Both the position numbers and the translations under genes were made by a program. Below, in pieces: positions 41,779-50,305 of a DNA stretch of 50,474 bases. Source of the DNA: CAZMVY01 sp964617875 (GTDB lineage Bacteria > Planctomycetota > Phycisphaerae > UBA1845 > PWPN01); assembly GCA_964617875.1 (NCBI GenBank), contig CAZUAI010000038.1, positions 1 to 50,474 of the forward strand, in the 5' to 3' direction. The stretch's first letter is position 1. Every line of letters begins with the position of its first letter. Below the pieces are notes generated by a model. It worked only from the letters and a program-made list of their open reading frames with translations, searched no databases and had not been told where the DNA came from.

Positions 41779-42472
41779 TCGAATCCGACACGTTGCCGGC
41801 TGTTGTGCTCTTCTTGTCCTTTCCGCCGTCGGGTGCAGCAGCGCCCGGAGCGGCTCCCGGCCCCTGTTCAACGGCAAGGACCTGACCGGCTGGACGGAGA
41901 TCGGCAGCTCGGGCGCCTGGTCCGTCGAGGACGGCGTGCTCAAGTGCAACGGCCAGAAGACCGGCTACGCCTGGCTCTGCACCGACCGAAAGTACGGCGA
42001 CTTCGCGCTTTCGCTCGAATGGCGGATCGGCCCGCGGGCGAACACCGGCGTCTTCTGCCGTGTGCCGGGCCGCGAGGGCCGCGCGTCGATGACCGGCTTC
42101 GAAGTCCAGATCGCCGACGATTCCATCGCCAAAGGCCAGTGGACGGAGATCAGCGGCTGCGTCTTCCGCCGGATTCCCAACCCCACGCCCATCGACCAGC
42201 CCGTGGGCCGATGGCACCGCTACGACATCACCTGCCAGGGCTCCAGGCTCACCATCGCCTGCGACGGACGCACGTTGATCGAGACCGACATGGCCACCGC
42301 CCCGGTCGATCCGCAGAACCTCCCCTCGCTGCGCGATGTGCCCGCCGAGGGCTACATCGGCCTGCAGAACCACGGCAACCCGGCCGAGTTCCGCAACATC
42401 ACCATCCGAGAGCTGACACCACCGTACCGTGAAGCCTCCCGAGGCGGCATGCGCGAGCACCCGTGCAATTAA
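41771..42472 (+). CDS. DUF1080 lipoprotein
   Basis: The protein is 233 residues. The lipobox LSAVGC at residues 17-22 predicts a lipid-anchored protein. The mature part has the DUF1080 concanavalin-like fold: PLFNGKDLTGWTEIG, WSVEDGVLKCNG, GPRANTGVFCRVPG and a final GYIGLQNHGNPAEFRNITIREL. It probably binds or cleaves 3-keto-glycosides at the cell surface and is the second member of this family in the cluster. It overlaps the stop of the upstream gene by 8 bases, suggesting translational coupling. Confidence 0.9.
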   Translation: MTDRIRHVAGCCALLVLSAVGCSSARSGSRPLFNGKDLTGWTEIGSSGAWSVEDGVLKCNGQKTGYAWLCTDRKYGDFALSLEWRIGPRANTGVFCRVPGREGRASMTGFEVQIADDSIAKGQWTEISGCVFRRIPNPTPIDQPVGRWHRYDITCQGSRLTIACDGRTLIETDMATAPVDPQNLPSLRDVPAEGYIGLQNHGNPAEFRNITIRELTPPYREASRGGMREHPCN

Positions 42473-42623
42473 CGATGATCCGGGCGGGCGCCTGTCCGCG
42501 GTGACCGTCGCCATGCGCCGTGGTTCGCATCCAACGAACCGCGGTCCGGCGGCCAATCCCGCGCGCACTTGCCAAGTTCGCCCTCGCCGTGTATTCCGGC
42601 GTCTTTGGACACCAGGAGAACGA

Positions 42624-44657
42624 ATGATGAAGCGTGTCGGAATGGCTTTGGCGGCGGCGTTGATTCTGAATGCGGCCTCGGCGGCGAACGCGGAGGCGAC
42701 GAACAGGCACTATCCGGCCAACCGGGCTCCATTGGCGAAGGAGAGCTTCGTGCGCCTCCCGCTTGGGGCCGTGAAGCCGTTGGGGTGGCTCAAGGACCAG
42801 CTCGTGATTCAGGCCAGCGGGCTGACGGGGCATCTCGATGCCTTCTGGCCGGACCTGCTCCACTCGGCGTGGAAGGGCCAGGACGGCGAAGGCTGGGAGC
42901 GCGGGCCGTACTACCTCGACGGCCTCGTGCCGCTGGCGTACCTGCTGGACGATGAGCGGCTGATCGGCATCGCGAAGCCGTACATCGAGTGGATGCTCGC
43001 GAGCGGCCGGCCCGACGGCTGGTTCGGCCCGGCGAAGAACAAGGACCGCTGGCCGCTGGCCGTCGCGCTCAAGGTGCTGATGCAGTACCACGAGGCAACG
43101 AACGACGACCGGGCGATCGCCCTCATGACGAACTACTTCCGGTTCCTCAAGGAGGCAACGCCCGACTGGCCCGACAAGGAATGGCGCGGCGTGCGGGCGA
43201 TGGAGAACGCCGTCGCCGCCCACTGGCTCTACAACCGGACGGGCAACGGCGACGTGCTCGCCGCCGCCGAGTCGATCTACAGGAACAGCTTCGACTGGGC
43301 GAAGTACTTCCTGGACTTCCCCTTCACGACGGAGGTCCTGGAGAAGGGCTACAAGCCCGGCCATCCGTCGCACGTCGTCAACATCGCCATGGGCGTCAAG
43401 TACCCCGGCGTGTGGTATTCGCAGTTCCAGGAAGAGCGGCTCGCGAAGGCCGCCCGCGAAGGCCTCGCCGCCCTCGACAAGTACCACGGCCAGGTCGGCG
43501 GGCGGTTCGCCGGCGACGAGCACCTCTCCGGGCGCCGGCCCACGCAGGGCACCGAATTGTGCGCGATCGTCGAGTACATGTTCTCGCTCGAGAATCTCGT
43601 CTCGGTCTTCGGCGACGCGGCCTTCGCCGACCGGCTCGAAATGCTCGCATACAACGGCAATCCCGGCACATGCACGCCCGATTACTGGGCACACCAGTAC
43701 GATCAGCAGGCCAACCAGGTGCTGGTCTCGCTCGCCAAACGCAACTGGCGAACCAACGGCGACGAGTCGAACCTCTACGGCCTCGAGCCGAACTACGGCT
43801 GCTGCACCGCGAACATGCATCAGGGATGGCCGAAGCTCGTCGCGCACCTGTGGATGGCGACGCATGACCAGGGCCTCGCCGCGATCGCCTACGGTCCGAG
43901 CGTCGTGAAGGCGAAGGTCGCCGACGGGACCGTCGTGACCATCGCCGAGGAGACCGATTACCCCTTCGACGGCACGATCCGGTTCACGGTGCGGGCCGAC
44001 AGGCCCGTCGCGTTCCCGCTGCACCTCCGCATCCCGGGCTGGGCCGCCGGCGCGGAGCTGAGCGTGGCCGACCAGACGCTGAAGCCGAAGGCCGCCGCGT
44101 TCGCCGTCGTGGAACGGCAGTGGAAGCCCGGCGACGTACTCACGCTGACGCTGCCGATGAATCTGCGGACGGAAAAGCGGTACAACGACGCCGTCGCGAT
44201 CTACCGCGGACCGCTCGTCTTCTCGCTCAGGATCGGCGAGAAGTTCGAGAAGCTGCCCACGATCCGGCTGCACCGCGACCGTCTGACCGCGGAGGATCTC
44301 CGCCGCAATCCGCAGCTCGCGAAGATGGCGGAGTACTACGAGAAGACACCGCTCGGCGACTACGCCATCTCCCCGACGACGCCGTGGAACTACGCCCTTG
44401 TCATCGACCCCGCGAAGCCGGACAAGTCGATCACGGTCTCGACGCGGGCACCGGGCAGGGTGCCGTTTGCCAACGACGCGGCGCCGGTGACGCTCAAGGC
44501 CAAGGGCAAAGCGATCCCCGCGTGGGGCATGCAGGACAACTCGGCGGCCGACCCACCGCCCAGCCCGGTGGCTTCCGACCAGCCGGCGGTGGAGCTGGAA
44601 CTGATCCCCTACGGCAACACGCGGCTGCGGATTACGGAGTTCCCGGTCGCAAAATAG
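42624..44657 (+). CDS. GH127/DUF1680-type beta-L-arabinofuranosidase family protein
   Basis: The protein is 677 residues with a signal peptide (about 1-24). It begins the domain with FVRLPLGAVKPLGWLKDQL and has an (alpha/alpha)6 barrel followed by beta-sandwich modules. Family active-site elements are visible: TELCAIVEYMFS, and the Cys pair in NYGCCTANMHQGWPK, which correspond to the zinc-binding Glu/Cys set of GH127 enzymes. GH127 members release beta-L-arabinofuranose; DUF1680 relatives act on other furanosides or acidic sugars. AGGAG precedes two ATGs (42624 and 42627), and either could be used. The 150-base gap from the DUF1080 lipoprotein gene has no clear promoter. It is the last gene of the cluster. 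Confidence 0.88.
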   Translation: MMKRVGMALAAALILNAASAANAEATNRHYPANRAPLAKESFVRLPLGAVKPLGWLKDQLVIQASGLTGHLDAFWPDLLHSAWKGQDGEGWERGPYYLDGLVPLAYLLDDERLIGIAKPYIEWMLASGRPDGWFGPAKNKDRWPLAVALKVLMQYHEATNDDRAIALMTNYFRFLKEATPDWPDKEWRGVRAMENAVAAHWLYNRTGNGDVLAAAESIYRNSFDWAKYFLDFPFTTEVLEKGYKPGHPSHVVNIAMGVKYPGVWYSQFQEERLAKAAREGLAALDKYHGQVGGRFAGDEHLSGRRPTQGTELCAIVEYMFSLENLVSVFGDAAFADRLEMLAYNGNPGTCTPDYWAHQYDQQANQVLVSLAKRNWRTNGDESNLYGLEPNYGCCTANMHQGWPKLVAHLWMATHDQGLAAIAYGPSVVKAKVADGTVVTIAEETDYPFDGTIRFTVRADRPVAFPLHLRIPGWAAGAELSVADQTLKPKAAAFAVVERQWKPGDVLTLTLPMNLRTEKRYNDAVAIYRGPLVFSLRIGEKFEKLPTIRLHRDRLTAEDLRRNPQLAKMAEYYEKTPLGDYAISPTTPWNYALVIDPAKPDKSITVSTRAPGRVPFANDAAPVTLKAKGKAIPAWGMQDNSAADPPPSPVASDQPAVELELIPYGNTRLRITEFPVAK

Positions 44658-44757
44658 TCGCGGTCCGACGTACGGCACAGGATCCCGCGCAAGTGACGCA
44701 CGCGGCGCGGCGTCCCCGTGCCGCGCCGCATTCCGGCAAGCGCCCCCAGGGCCGCTC

Positions 44758-44786
44758 TGGACATCGCGATCGACATCGGATAGGAT
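44758..44786 (+). promoter_or_regulatory. Promoter of the RRM protein gene
   Basis: TGGACA (44758-44763) and TAGGAT (44781-44786) are 17 bases apart. The predicted start near 44793 gives a leader of about 160 bases, long enough for folded regulatory RNA. Confidence 0.6.
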
Positions 44787-44956
44787 AACGCCCGGTAGGT
44801 TTGTCGAGCGAGTCGGATATGCGACGCTCCTGATCGAGTCCGCACCGCCTTCTCATTCGCCCTTCTTGCCTTTCTGGGCCGAAACGAAGGCCCCTTTCAC
44901 ACGTGACCCGGAAAGCAAAACGCGGGTCATAGCGCCCTCGCACAGGAGATCCTACG

Positions 44957-45262
44957 ATGGGCAAAAAGTTGTATGTCGGAAATCTGAGTTACGATGTGAG
45001 CAGCTCGGATCTGGAGCAATTGTTCACGCCGCACGGTACGGTTCAGAGCGCGGAAGTGATTGCGGACCGCATGACCGGCCGGAGCAAGGGCTTCGGCTTC
45101 GTCGAGATGGGTTCGGATCAGGAAGCGCAGGCGGCCATTTCGGCGTTGAACGGCAAGGACAACGGCGGACGCGCCCTCACCGTCAATGAGGCCAAGCCGC
45201 GCGAGAGTCGCGGCGGCGGCCATGGTGGCGGACGCGGCGGCTACGGCGGCAGACGCTACTGA
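44957..45262 (+). CDS. Single-RRM glycine-rich RNA-binding protein
   Basis: The protein is 101 residues. Residues 4-80 form an RNA recognition motif with RNP2 LYVGNL and RNP1 KGFGFVEM. The C-terminal 20 residues are a Gly/Arg-rich tail (GGGHGGGRGGYGGRR). It resembles bacterial Rbp proteins of cyanobacteria and planctomycetes, which bind single-stranded RNA and often respond to cold. AGGAG precedes the ATG by 7 bases. The transcript has a leader of about 160 bases and a perfect hairpin 20 bases after the stop, so it is probably monocistronic. Confidence 0.95.
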   Translation: MGKKLYVGNLSYDVSSSDLEQLFTPHGTVQSAEVIADRMTGRSKGFGFVEMGSDQEAQAAISALNGKDNGGRALTVNEAKPRESRGGGHGGGRGGYGGRRY

Positions 45263-45281
45263 CCATCAAGAGCCGGTTCGC

Positions 45282-45321
45282 GAGAGGGCCACGTGACGAA
45301 CGTGGCCCTCTCTCTTCTTCG
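45282..45321 (+). terminator. Hairpin terminator after the RRM gene
   Basis: A perfect 13-base stem (45282-45294 and 45300-45312) with a 5-base loop is followed by TCTTCTTC. It begins 20 bases after the RRM stop codon and ends 30 bases before the next start. Confidence 0.75.
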
Positions 45322-45350
45322 TTCCGTCCGAAGCTCACGGGAGACCTGCG

Positions 45351-45650
45351 ATGGTGAAATCGAAGCAGCAGATTATCGAGGAAATCACCCGCCACATGCG
45401 CAAACGCGGCGGGAAGCCGGGTGCGTGGTATGTCGGCACGAGCGCCGATGCCCGGACCGCCCTGTTCGGCAAGCACGAAGTCAAGGAAAAGGGCGGCCAT
45501 TGGATACGGCGTCGGGCCGGCTCGGCCGACGAAGCCCGCGAGGTGCAGCGGCATTTTGTCGATGTGCTCGCGACCGACGGCACCCCGGCGACCGACGCGG
45601 CGGCGGACATGGTCTATGCGTACCGGAAGGCGCCCCAGACCCGGCCGTAG
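45351..45650 (+). CDS. Small conserved hypothetical protein
   Basis: The protein is 99 residues and soluble. I recognise the pattern WYVGTSADARTALFGKH followed by KGGHWIRRRA, EVQRHFVDVLATDG and a C-terminal MVYAYRK from small hypothetical proteins, but I know no function for them. The WYVG start and Lys/Arg content vaguely recall GIY-YIG nuclease folds, yet the catalytic Tyr-Arg-Glu set is not evident. GGGAG about 8 bases upstream supports the ATG. It lies after the RRM terminator and is probably a separate unit. Confidence 0.7.
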   Translation: MVKSKQQIIEEITRHMRKRGGKPGAWYVGTSADARTALFGKHEVKEKGGHWIRRRAGSADEAREVQRHFVDVLATDGTPATDAAADMVYAYRKAPQTRP

Positions 45651-45981
45651 ACGGCCTGCGCAGACACGTGATTCTTCACGCAGCGATTCCGCGTCTGTGT
45701 GGAATGCGCCCCGCCGTGCCCCGGCCCGAACGGTCGAACGCGAGCCGTCGGGCACCGGTGGCGTTGCGTCGGGGTTCGAAAGGACCGACGACGGGGGCGA
45801 TGCTGCCGGTCCAACGCTGCGACCAGCCATTTCCGACGGACCGACGATGAAACTCGAGCTGATTCACGCCGGGTGAGTGAATCTTCAGATGGCGCCCGCC
45901 GTTTCCGATATCCAGCGGGATCGGCGTCCCCCACGGAGGAACCTCCGGGGCGCCACGCACCCTCCCAGGGAGTGAGCATTC
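45651..45981. other. Intergenic region with a small palindrome
   Basis: This 331-base stretch holds no convincing gene. CGGAGG-AA-CCTCCG (45934-45947) is a perfect 6-2-6 inverted repeat 34 bases before the wlbA start and could be an operator or a structure in the leader. No clear promoter was identified. Confidence 0.4.
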
Positions 45982-47109
45982 ATGGACGGATCGCTCAACG
46001 TGGCCGTTATCGGCGTGGGGACCTGGGGACGTAACCTTCTACGAAGCTTCGCACGGGCAAAACGATGCCGCGTGTCCTGGATCTGCGACGTGGACTCGGC
46101 GACGCTCGCGAAAGAGGCGGCCGCCGTACCTGGGGCTTCCACGACAAACGATATCGACAAGGTGCTTGGTGACGACGTCGATGCGGTCGTGATCGCCACG
46201 AAGGCGACGACGCATTACGCCCTGGCGGCGCAAGCCCTCGAGGCCGGCAAGCACGTCTTCGTCGAGAAGCCCCTCTGTCTGTCGTCGCGGGACGCCGAAC
46301 ATCTCGTCGCGCTGGCGGCGGAGAATGACAGGAAGCTGATGGCGGGGCACCTGCTTCTCTACCACCCGTGCGTCGAGCGGCTGGCCGCGATGATCGCCGG
46401 CCAGGAACTCGGTCGCGTTTTTTACATGTACACGCAGCGCGTGAACCTCGGCGTGGTCCGCCAGGACGAGAATGCCTGGTGGTCGCTCGCGCCGCACGAT
46501 GTCTCGGTGATCTGCCACCTGTTCGGCGCACGGCCGGTGACGGTCAGCACGTCGGGGCAGTGCTACCTGCAGGACGGCGTTGAGGACGTGGTGTTCGCCA
46601 CGCTGACCTTCGCCGACGGGCGGTTCGCGCACATCCACGTGAGCTGGCTCGATCCGCACAAGATCCGCAAGATGACGGTCGTGGGCACGCAGCGGATGGT
46701 GACGTTCGACGACATGGAGCCCGCCGAGAAGATCCGCGTGTACGACAAAGGGGCGGACATCCGGGAGCCGTACACGAACTTCGCACGCGCGATCACGATC
46801 CGCTCGGGCGACATCCTCATCCCGCGCATCCCGGCGGTCGAACCGCTGAGCATCGAGGCGCAGCACTTCGTCGATTGCGTGCTCGACGGCACGCCGGTCC
46901 GCACCGATGGCGAGGACGGGCTGCGCGTGGTCCGCGTTCTCGAGGCCGGCGCCGAATCGCTCCGCCGCGGCGGGGCGCCGGTCGATGTCGTCGGCAACGG
47001 CGAGGCCGCGACGGGCCGCCGAGCCGCCGCAGCACGCGCGTTGCGAGCGCCACAGATCGAGCCGATTCTGCGAAGCCCCGCGCCGTCGCCGGTCTGTTCG
47101 CCGACGTAG
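45982..47109 (+). CDS. wlbA: Gfo/Idh/MocA oxidoreductase, WlbA-like UDP-N-acetyl-glucuronate 3-dehydrogenase
   Basis: The protein is 375 residues. It has a Rossmann N-terminus (VAVIGVGTWGRNLLRSF), the family EKP motif (VFVEKPLCLSS) and a conserved WWSLAPHDVS segment with the catalytic His. In the WlbA/WbpB family it oxidises C3 of UDP-GlcNAcA, the first step toward 2,3-diacetamido-uronic acids. Neighbours encoding WlbB and WlbC in the usual order support this. The last 35 residues are a low-complexity Ala/Arg/Pro tail not typical of the family. WbpA-type 6-dehydrogenase is absent from the window. GGGAG precedes the ATG. Confidence 0.88.
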   Translation: MDGSLNVAVIGVGTWGRNLLRSFARAKRCRVSWICDVDSATLAKEAAAVPGASTTNDIDKVLGDDVDAVVIATKATTHYALAAQALEAGKHVFVEKPLCLSSRDAEHLVALAAENDRKLMAGHLLLYHPCVERLAAMIAGQELGRVFYMYTQRVNLGVVRQDENAWWSLAPHDVSVICHLFGARPVTVSTSGQCYLQDGVEDVVFATLTFADGRFAHIHVSWLDPHKIRKMTVVGTQRMVTFDDMEPAEKIRVYDKGADIREPYTNFARAITIRSGDILIPRIPAVEPLSIEAQHFVDCVLDGTPVRTDGEDGLRVVRVLEAGAESLRRGGAPVDVVGNGEAATGRRAAAARALRAPQIEPILRSPAPSPVCSPT

Positions 47110-47230
47110 TCGCGTGCGTCGCGGGCTCGTCGCCGCGAGCCTCGCGTGGCGGTCGCGCTCAAGACGACTCCGCACCCGCGGCACGAGGCTCGCCATACCC
47201 CGCACGGACGAACGGCCTGTCTCCACAAAC

Positions 47231-47275
47231 GCGGGGAACCCGGGTCCGGATTCCTGATTTCGCGGGCATGACGGG
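47231..47275. repeat. Degenerate palindrome-type intergenic repeat
   Basis: The segment GATTTCGCGGGCATGACGG matches CTTTCGCGGGGGTGACGA at 34665-34682 in most positions. It resembles the widespread ATTCCCGC...GCGGGAAT (dRS3-like) repeat core. It lies in the 257-base gap between wlbA and wlbB. The rest of the gap shows nothing else. Confidence 0.4.
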
Positions 47276-47366
47276 CTCACCGAACAACGGTCAACCTGCG
47301 CATTGTTGACAGGCCCGGCGGTGCCGACGATCATGGGCGCGTTCGTGGGGAAGCGGCAGGAGACGC

Positions 47367-47954
47367 ATGGACGGGTCCATCTTCATCCATCCCAGTGCGA
47401 TCGTGGACGACGGCGCCGTCATCGGTGCCGGGACGAAGGTCTGGCACTTCTGCCACATCATGGGCGGGGCGAGGATCGGCGAGCGGTGTTCGTTCGGCCA
47501 GAACGTGTTCGTCGGCGGCCGGGCCCGGCTCGGCAACAACGTGAAAGTGCAGAACAACGTCTCGATCTACGACTGCGTTGAAATCGAGGACGACGTCTTC
47601 TGCGGGCCGAGCATGGTCTTTACGAACGTGATGAACCCGCGGAGCCACGTCTCGCGGAAGGACGAGTATCGGACGACGCGCGTCGGCCGCGGCGCAACGA
47701 TCGGAGCGAACGCCACGATCGTCTGCGGAACCGTGCTGGGCGAGTACTGCTTCATCGGGGCGGGGACGGTGGTGACGCGCGACGTCCCGGCCTACGCCCT
47801 GGTCGTCGGCGTGCCCGGACGGCGGATCGGCTGGATGAGCCAGCACGGCGAACGGCTCGAGTTCGACGTGAACGACGAGGCGGTATGTCCCGCGACCGGG
47901 CAGCGTTACCGCCGTGTGGCAAAGGACCGGATCGAGTTGCTGGAGAAGCGATGA
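47367..47954 (+). CDS. wlbB: WlbB-like UDP-3-amino-sugar N-acetyltransferase
   Basis: The protein is 195 residues. It is a left-handed beta-helix enzyme of hexapeptide repeats (AIVDDGAVIGAGTKVWHFCH, IGERCSFGQNVFVGG and onward), with the family loop VFTNVMNPRSHVSRKDEY and a final VVGVPGRRIGW. It acetylates the 3-amino group of UDP-2-acetamido-3-amino-glucuronate using acetyl-CoA, the third step of the Wlb pathway. Length and motifs match WbpD/WlbB. Its stop overlaps the wlbC start (ATGA). Confidence 0.93.
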   Translation: MDGSIFIHPSAIVDDGAVIGAGTKVWHFCHIMGGARIGERCSFGQNVFVGGRARLGNNVKVQNNVSIYDCVEIEDDVFCGPSMVFTNVMNPRSHVSRKDEYRTTRVGRGATIGANATIVCGTVLGEYCFIGAGTVVTRDVPAYALVVGVPGRRIGWMSQHGERLEFDVNDEAVCPATGQRYRRVAKDRIELLEKR

Positions 47955-49048
47955 ACGTACCCCTCCTGGACCTGAAGGCGCAGTTCGCATCGATCGAGAA
48001 GCCCGTCCGCGAAGCGATAGACCGCGTGATCGCGTCGCAGTACTTCATTCTCGGCCCGGAGGTCGCCGGGCTCGAGGCCGAGATCGGGGCGTTCACCGGC
48101 TGCTCGCAGGCGATCGGTGTCAGCAGCGGCACGGACGCACTGCTCTGCGCCATGATGGCGGTCGGCGTCGGGCCGGGCGACGAGGTCGTCCTGCCGACGT
48201 TCACGTTCTTCGCGACGGCCGGATGCGTCAGCCGCCTCGGCGCCAGGCCCGTCTTCGCCGATATCGAGCCCGACACGTACAACCTCGACGTCGCGAAGCT
48301 GCCCCGTCACATCACGCCGAAGACGAAGGCGATCATCCCGGTGCACCTCTACGGACAGTGCGCCGACATGGACCCGATCATGGACCTGGTCAAGGGGCGG
48401 AATATCACCGTCATCGAGGACGCCGCCCAGGCCCTCAGCGCGAAGTACAAGGGCCGCCAGGCGGGCAGCCTCGGCCACATGGGCTGCTTCTCGTTCTTCC
48501 CGAGCAAGAACCTCGGCTGTTTCGGCGACGGCGGGATGATCGTCACGAACGACGCCGCTCTCGGCGAGCGCTGCCGCCTGTTGCGGATGCACGGGGCACA
48601 CCCGAAATACTACCACAAGCGGATCGGCGGCAACTTCCGCCTCGACGCCCTGCAGGCCGCGATCCTCCGCGTCAAGCTGAAGTACCTGAACGACTGGAGC
48701 GCCGCCCGCCGTCGCAACGCGAAGCGCTACGACGAACTGCTCGCGGGCACGGCGGTCACGCGGCCGGTCATCCGCGACTATAACGAGTCGATCTTCAACC
48801 AGTACGTCATCCGCCACCCGTCGCGCGACGCCCTCCGCGAACACGTGCAGAAGGCGGGCATCGGCACGGAGATCTACTACCCCGTGCCGCTGCACCTGCA
48901 GGAATGCTTCGCGGACCTCGGCGGCAAACCGGGCGACCTGCCGGTCTCGGAAGAGGCCGCCAGGCAGGTGCTGGCGCTGCCGATCTATCCCGAACTGACG
49001 CCGGAGATGCAGGCCTACGTGGCGGAGACGATCCGCGGCTTCGCGTAA
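47951..49048 (+). CDS. wlbC: DegT/DnrJ/EryC1 aminotransferase, WlbC-like
   Basis: The protein is 365 residues. It is a PLP-dependent sugar aminotransferase with SSGTDALLCAMMAVGVGPGDEV, Asp157 (VIEDAAQAL) and Schiff-base Lys186 (CFSFFPSKNLG). It installs the 3-amino group on the 3-keto-UDP-sugar made by WlbA, with glutamate as donor. The start at 47951 is fixed by GGAG and by the 4-base overlap with wlbB. Its stop lies only 9 bases from the stop of the convergent GT4 gene. WlbC/WbpE assignment rests on context as well as sequence. Confidence 0.92.
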   Translation: MNVPLLDLKAQFASIEKPVREAIDRVIASQYFILGPEVAGLEAEIGAFTGCSQAIGVSSGTDALLCAMMAVGVGPGDEVVLPTFTFFATAGCVSRLGARPVFADIEPDTYNLDVAKLPRHITPKTKAIIPVHLYGQCADMDPIMDLVKGRNITVIEDAAQALSAKYKGRQAGSLGHMGCFSFFPSKNLGCFGDGGMIVTNDAALGERCRLLRMHGAHPKYYHKRIGGNFRLDALQAAILRVKLKYLNDWSAARRRNAKRYDELLAGTAVTRPVIRDYNESIFNQYVIRHPSRDALREHVQKAGIGTEIYYPVPLHLQECFADLGGKPGDLPVSEEAARQVLALPIYPELTPEMQAYVAETIRGFA

Positions 49049-49057
49049 GCCGGTGAC

Positions 49058-50305
49058 TCAGGAACCTCTTCCCCCCCCGTCGCGCCGTCGCGCCGCCGCT
49101 TCCTCCAGCGTCCGCACGAACATCTCGCCGAGGCGATCGCGTGAGAATTGCGTCTCGGCGAGTTGCCGGGCCCGGCGCCCCATGTCGGCCAGCTCGGCAG
49201 GGTGGTCGCGCATCCAGACCACGGCGTCCGCGAATGCCCCGGCGTCGTCCGGCGGAACGACCACCCCGCAGCGGTGCTCCGCGATCAGGTCGGCCAGCCA
49301 GCCGGGGTAATTGTTCAGCACCGGCAGGCCGCACGCGATGTAATCGAAGAACTTGTTCGGCGATGTGCCATAGTAGAACGAGGGCACGTTCTTCAGGATC
49401 ATCATCCCCGCATCAATCCGCGGAAGGATGCGGGCCAGCTCCTGCTTGGGGATCGACGGCACCCAGCAGATCATCGCGTCGGTGCCCTCGCGCCGGCTCC
49501 GTTCGACGAGGCGCCGCTTCTGGTTGCCCTCGCCGATGAAGACGAACCGCACGCCCTTCTCGCCGCGCCGGCGCAATGCGGCGGCGGCGTCGAGCACGGC
49601 GTCCAGCCCGTTCGCCAGGCCGTGCGCCCCGGTGAACACGAGGCGGAAGTCGCCGGGCGGGCCGAACCGTGGGTCGTCGAGCGGTCCGTCATCGGGCCGG
49701 AACAGGTCGATGTCGGAGGAGTTCGGAATGACGGCGACCCGATCCGCCGGGTAGCCCGTACGGCAGACGCCTTCCCTGATCCCCGGCGCCAGGGCGATGA
49801 CGCGGGCGGCGGACCGGTAGATCCGGCGTTCCAGCCGCCGTGTGTACCACTTCAGCACCGGGTTCCGCAGGACGCCCAGCGCGATGGGCAGTTCCGGCCA
49901 CAGGTCGCGGACCTCGAAGACAAACGGCACCCCAAGCCGCCCGGCGCCCTTCATGCCGGGGATGCCCACGGTCAACGGCGTGGACGTGGCAAAGACGAGA
50001 TCGGCGTCGAGTTGTCCGATCACGCGCGTTGCCGTGCGCGCGAACCGGCCGAATGCGAGGATCCGCCGCGCGAAGCCCATCTGATTCGAGTACGGCTCCG
50101 CAATGCAGATGACGCGGATGCCGTCCACGTCCTGCTCGCTGATCGACTCGGCCGAGCGGACCTCCAGCCCGCCCGGGGCGTAGACGCCGCAGACCATCGT
50201 TACGCGGTGCCCGGCGCGGATCAGGCGCTGGCTCATCTCGTACGAGCGTGTCCCCGTCGTGCCCTGTTTCGTCGCAAAGTGCTGATGGATGTAGGCTACG
50301 TGCAT
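49058..50305 (-). CDS. GT4 family glycosyltransferase (WbuB-like)
   Basis: The protein is 415 residues with a GT-B fold. The N-terminal half begins MHVAYIHQHFATKQGTTGTRSYE and includes VFEVRDLWPELPI. The C-terminal half has LVFTGAHGLANGLDAVLDAA, FIGEGNQKRRL, and the donor-binding segment YYGTSPNKFFDYIACGLPVL. These are the usual features of WbuB/WcaI-type transferases that add an amino sugar to polysaccharide repeat units. It may use the sugar made by WlbA-C, encoded just downstream on the opposite strand (inference). GAGG lies 10 bases before the ATG at 50305. Bases 50306-50474 show no gene. Confidence 0.9.
   Translation of the reverse strand: MHVAYIHQHFATKQGTTGTRSYEMSQRLIRAGHRVTMVCGVYAPGGLEVRSAESISEQDVDGIRVICIAEPYSNQMGFARRILAFGRFARTATRVIGQLDADLVFATSTPLTVGIPGMKGAGRLGVPFVFEVRDLWPELPIALGVLRNPVLKWYTRRLERRIYRSAARVIALAPGIREGVCRTGYPADRVAVIPNSSDIDLFRPDDGPLDDPRFGPPGDFRLVFTGAHGLANGLDAVLDAAAALRRRGEKGVRFVFIGEGNQKRRLVERSRREGTDAMICWVPSIPKQELARILPRIDAGMMILKNVPSFYYGTSPNKFFDYIACGLPVLNNYPGWLADLIAEHRCGVVVPPDDAGAFADAVVWMRDHPAELADMGRRARQLAETQFSRDRLGEMFVRTLEEAAARRRDGGGRGS

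Noticed and set aside
38407..41949. 1180-residue minus-strand open frame opposite the toroid/malectin gene
   Set aside because: Lacks domains and ribosome-binding site; the plus-strand frame has signal peptide and recognisable modules.
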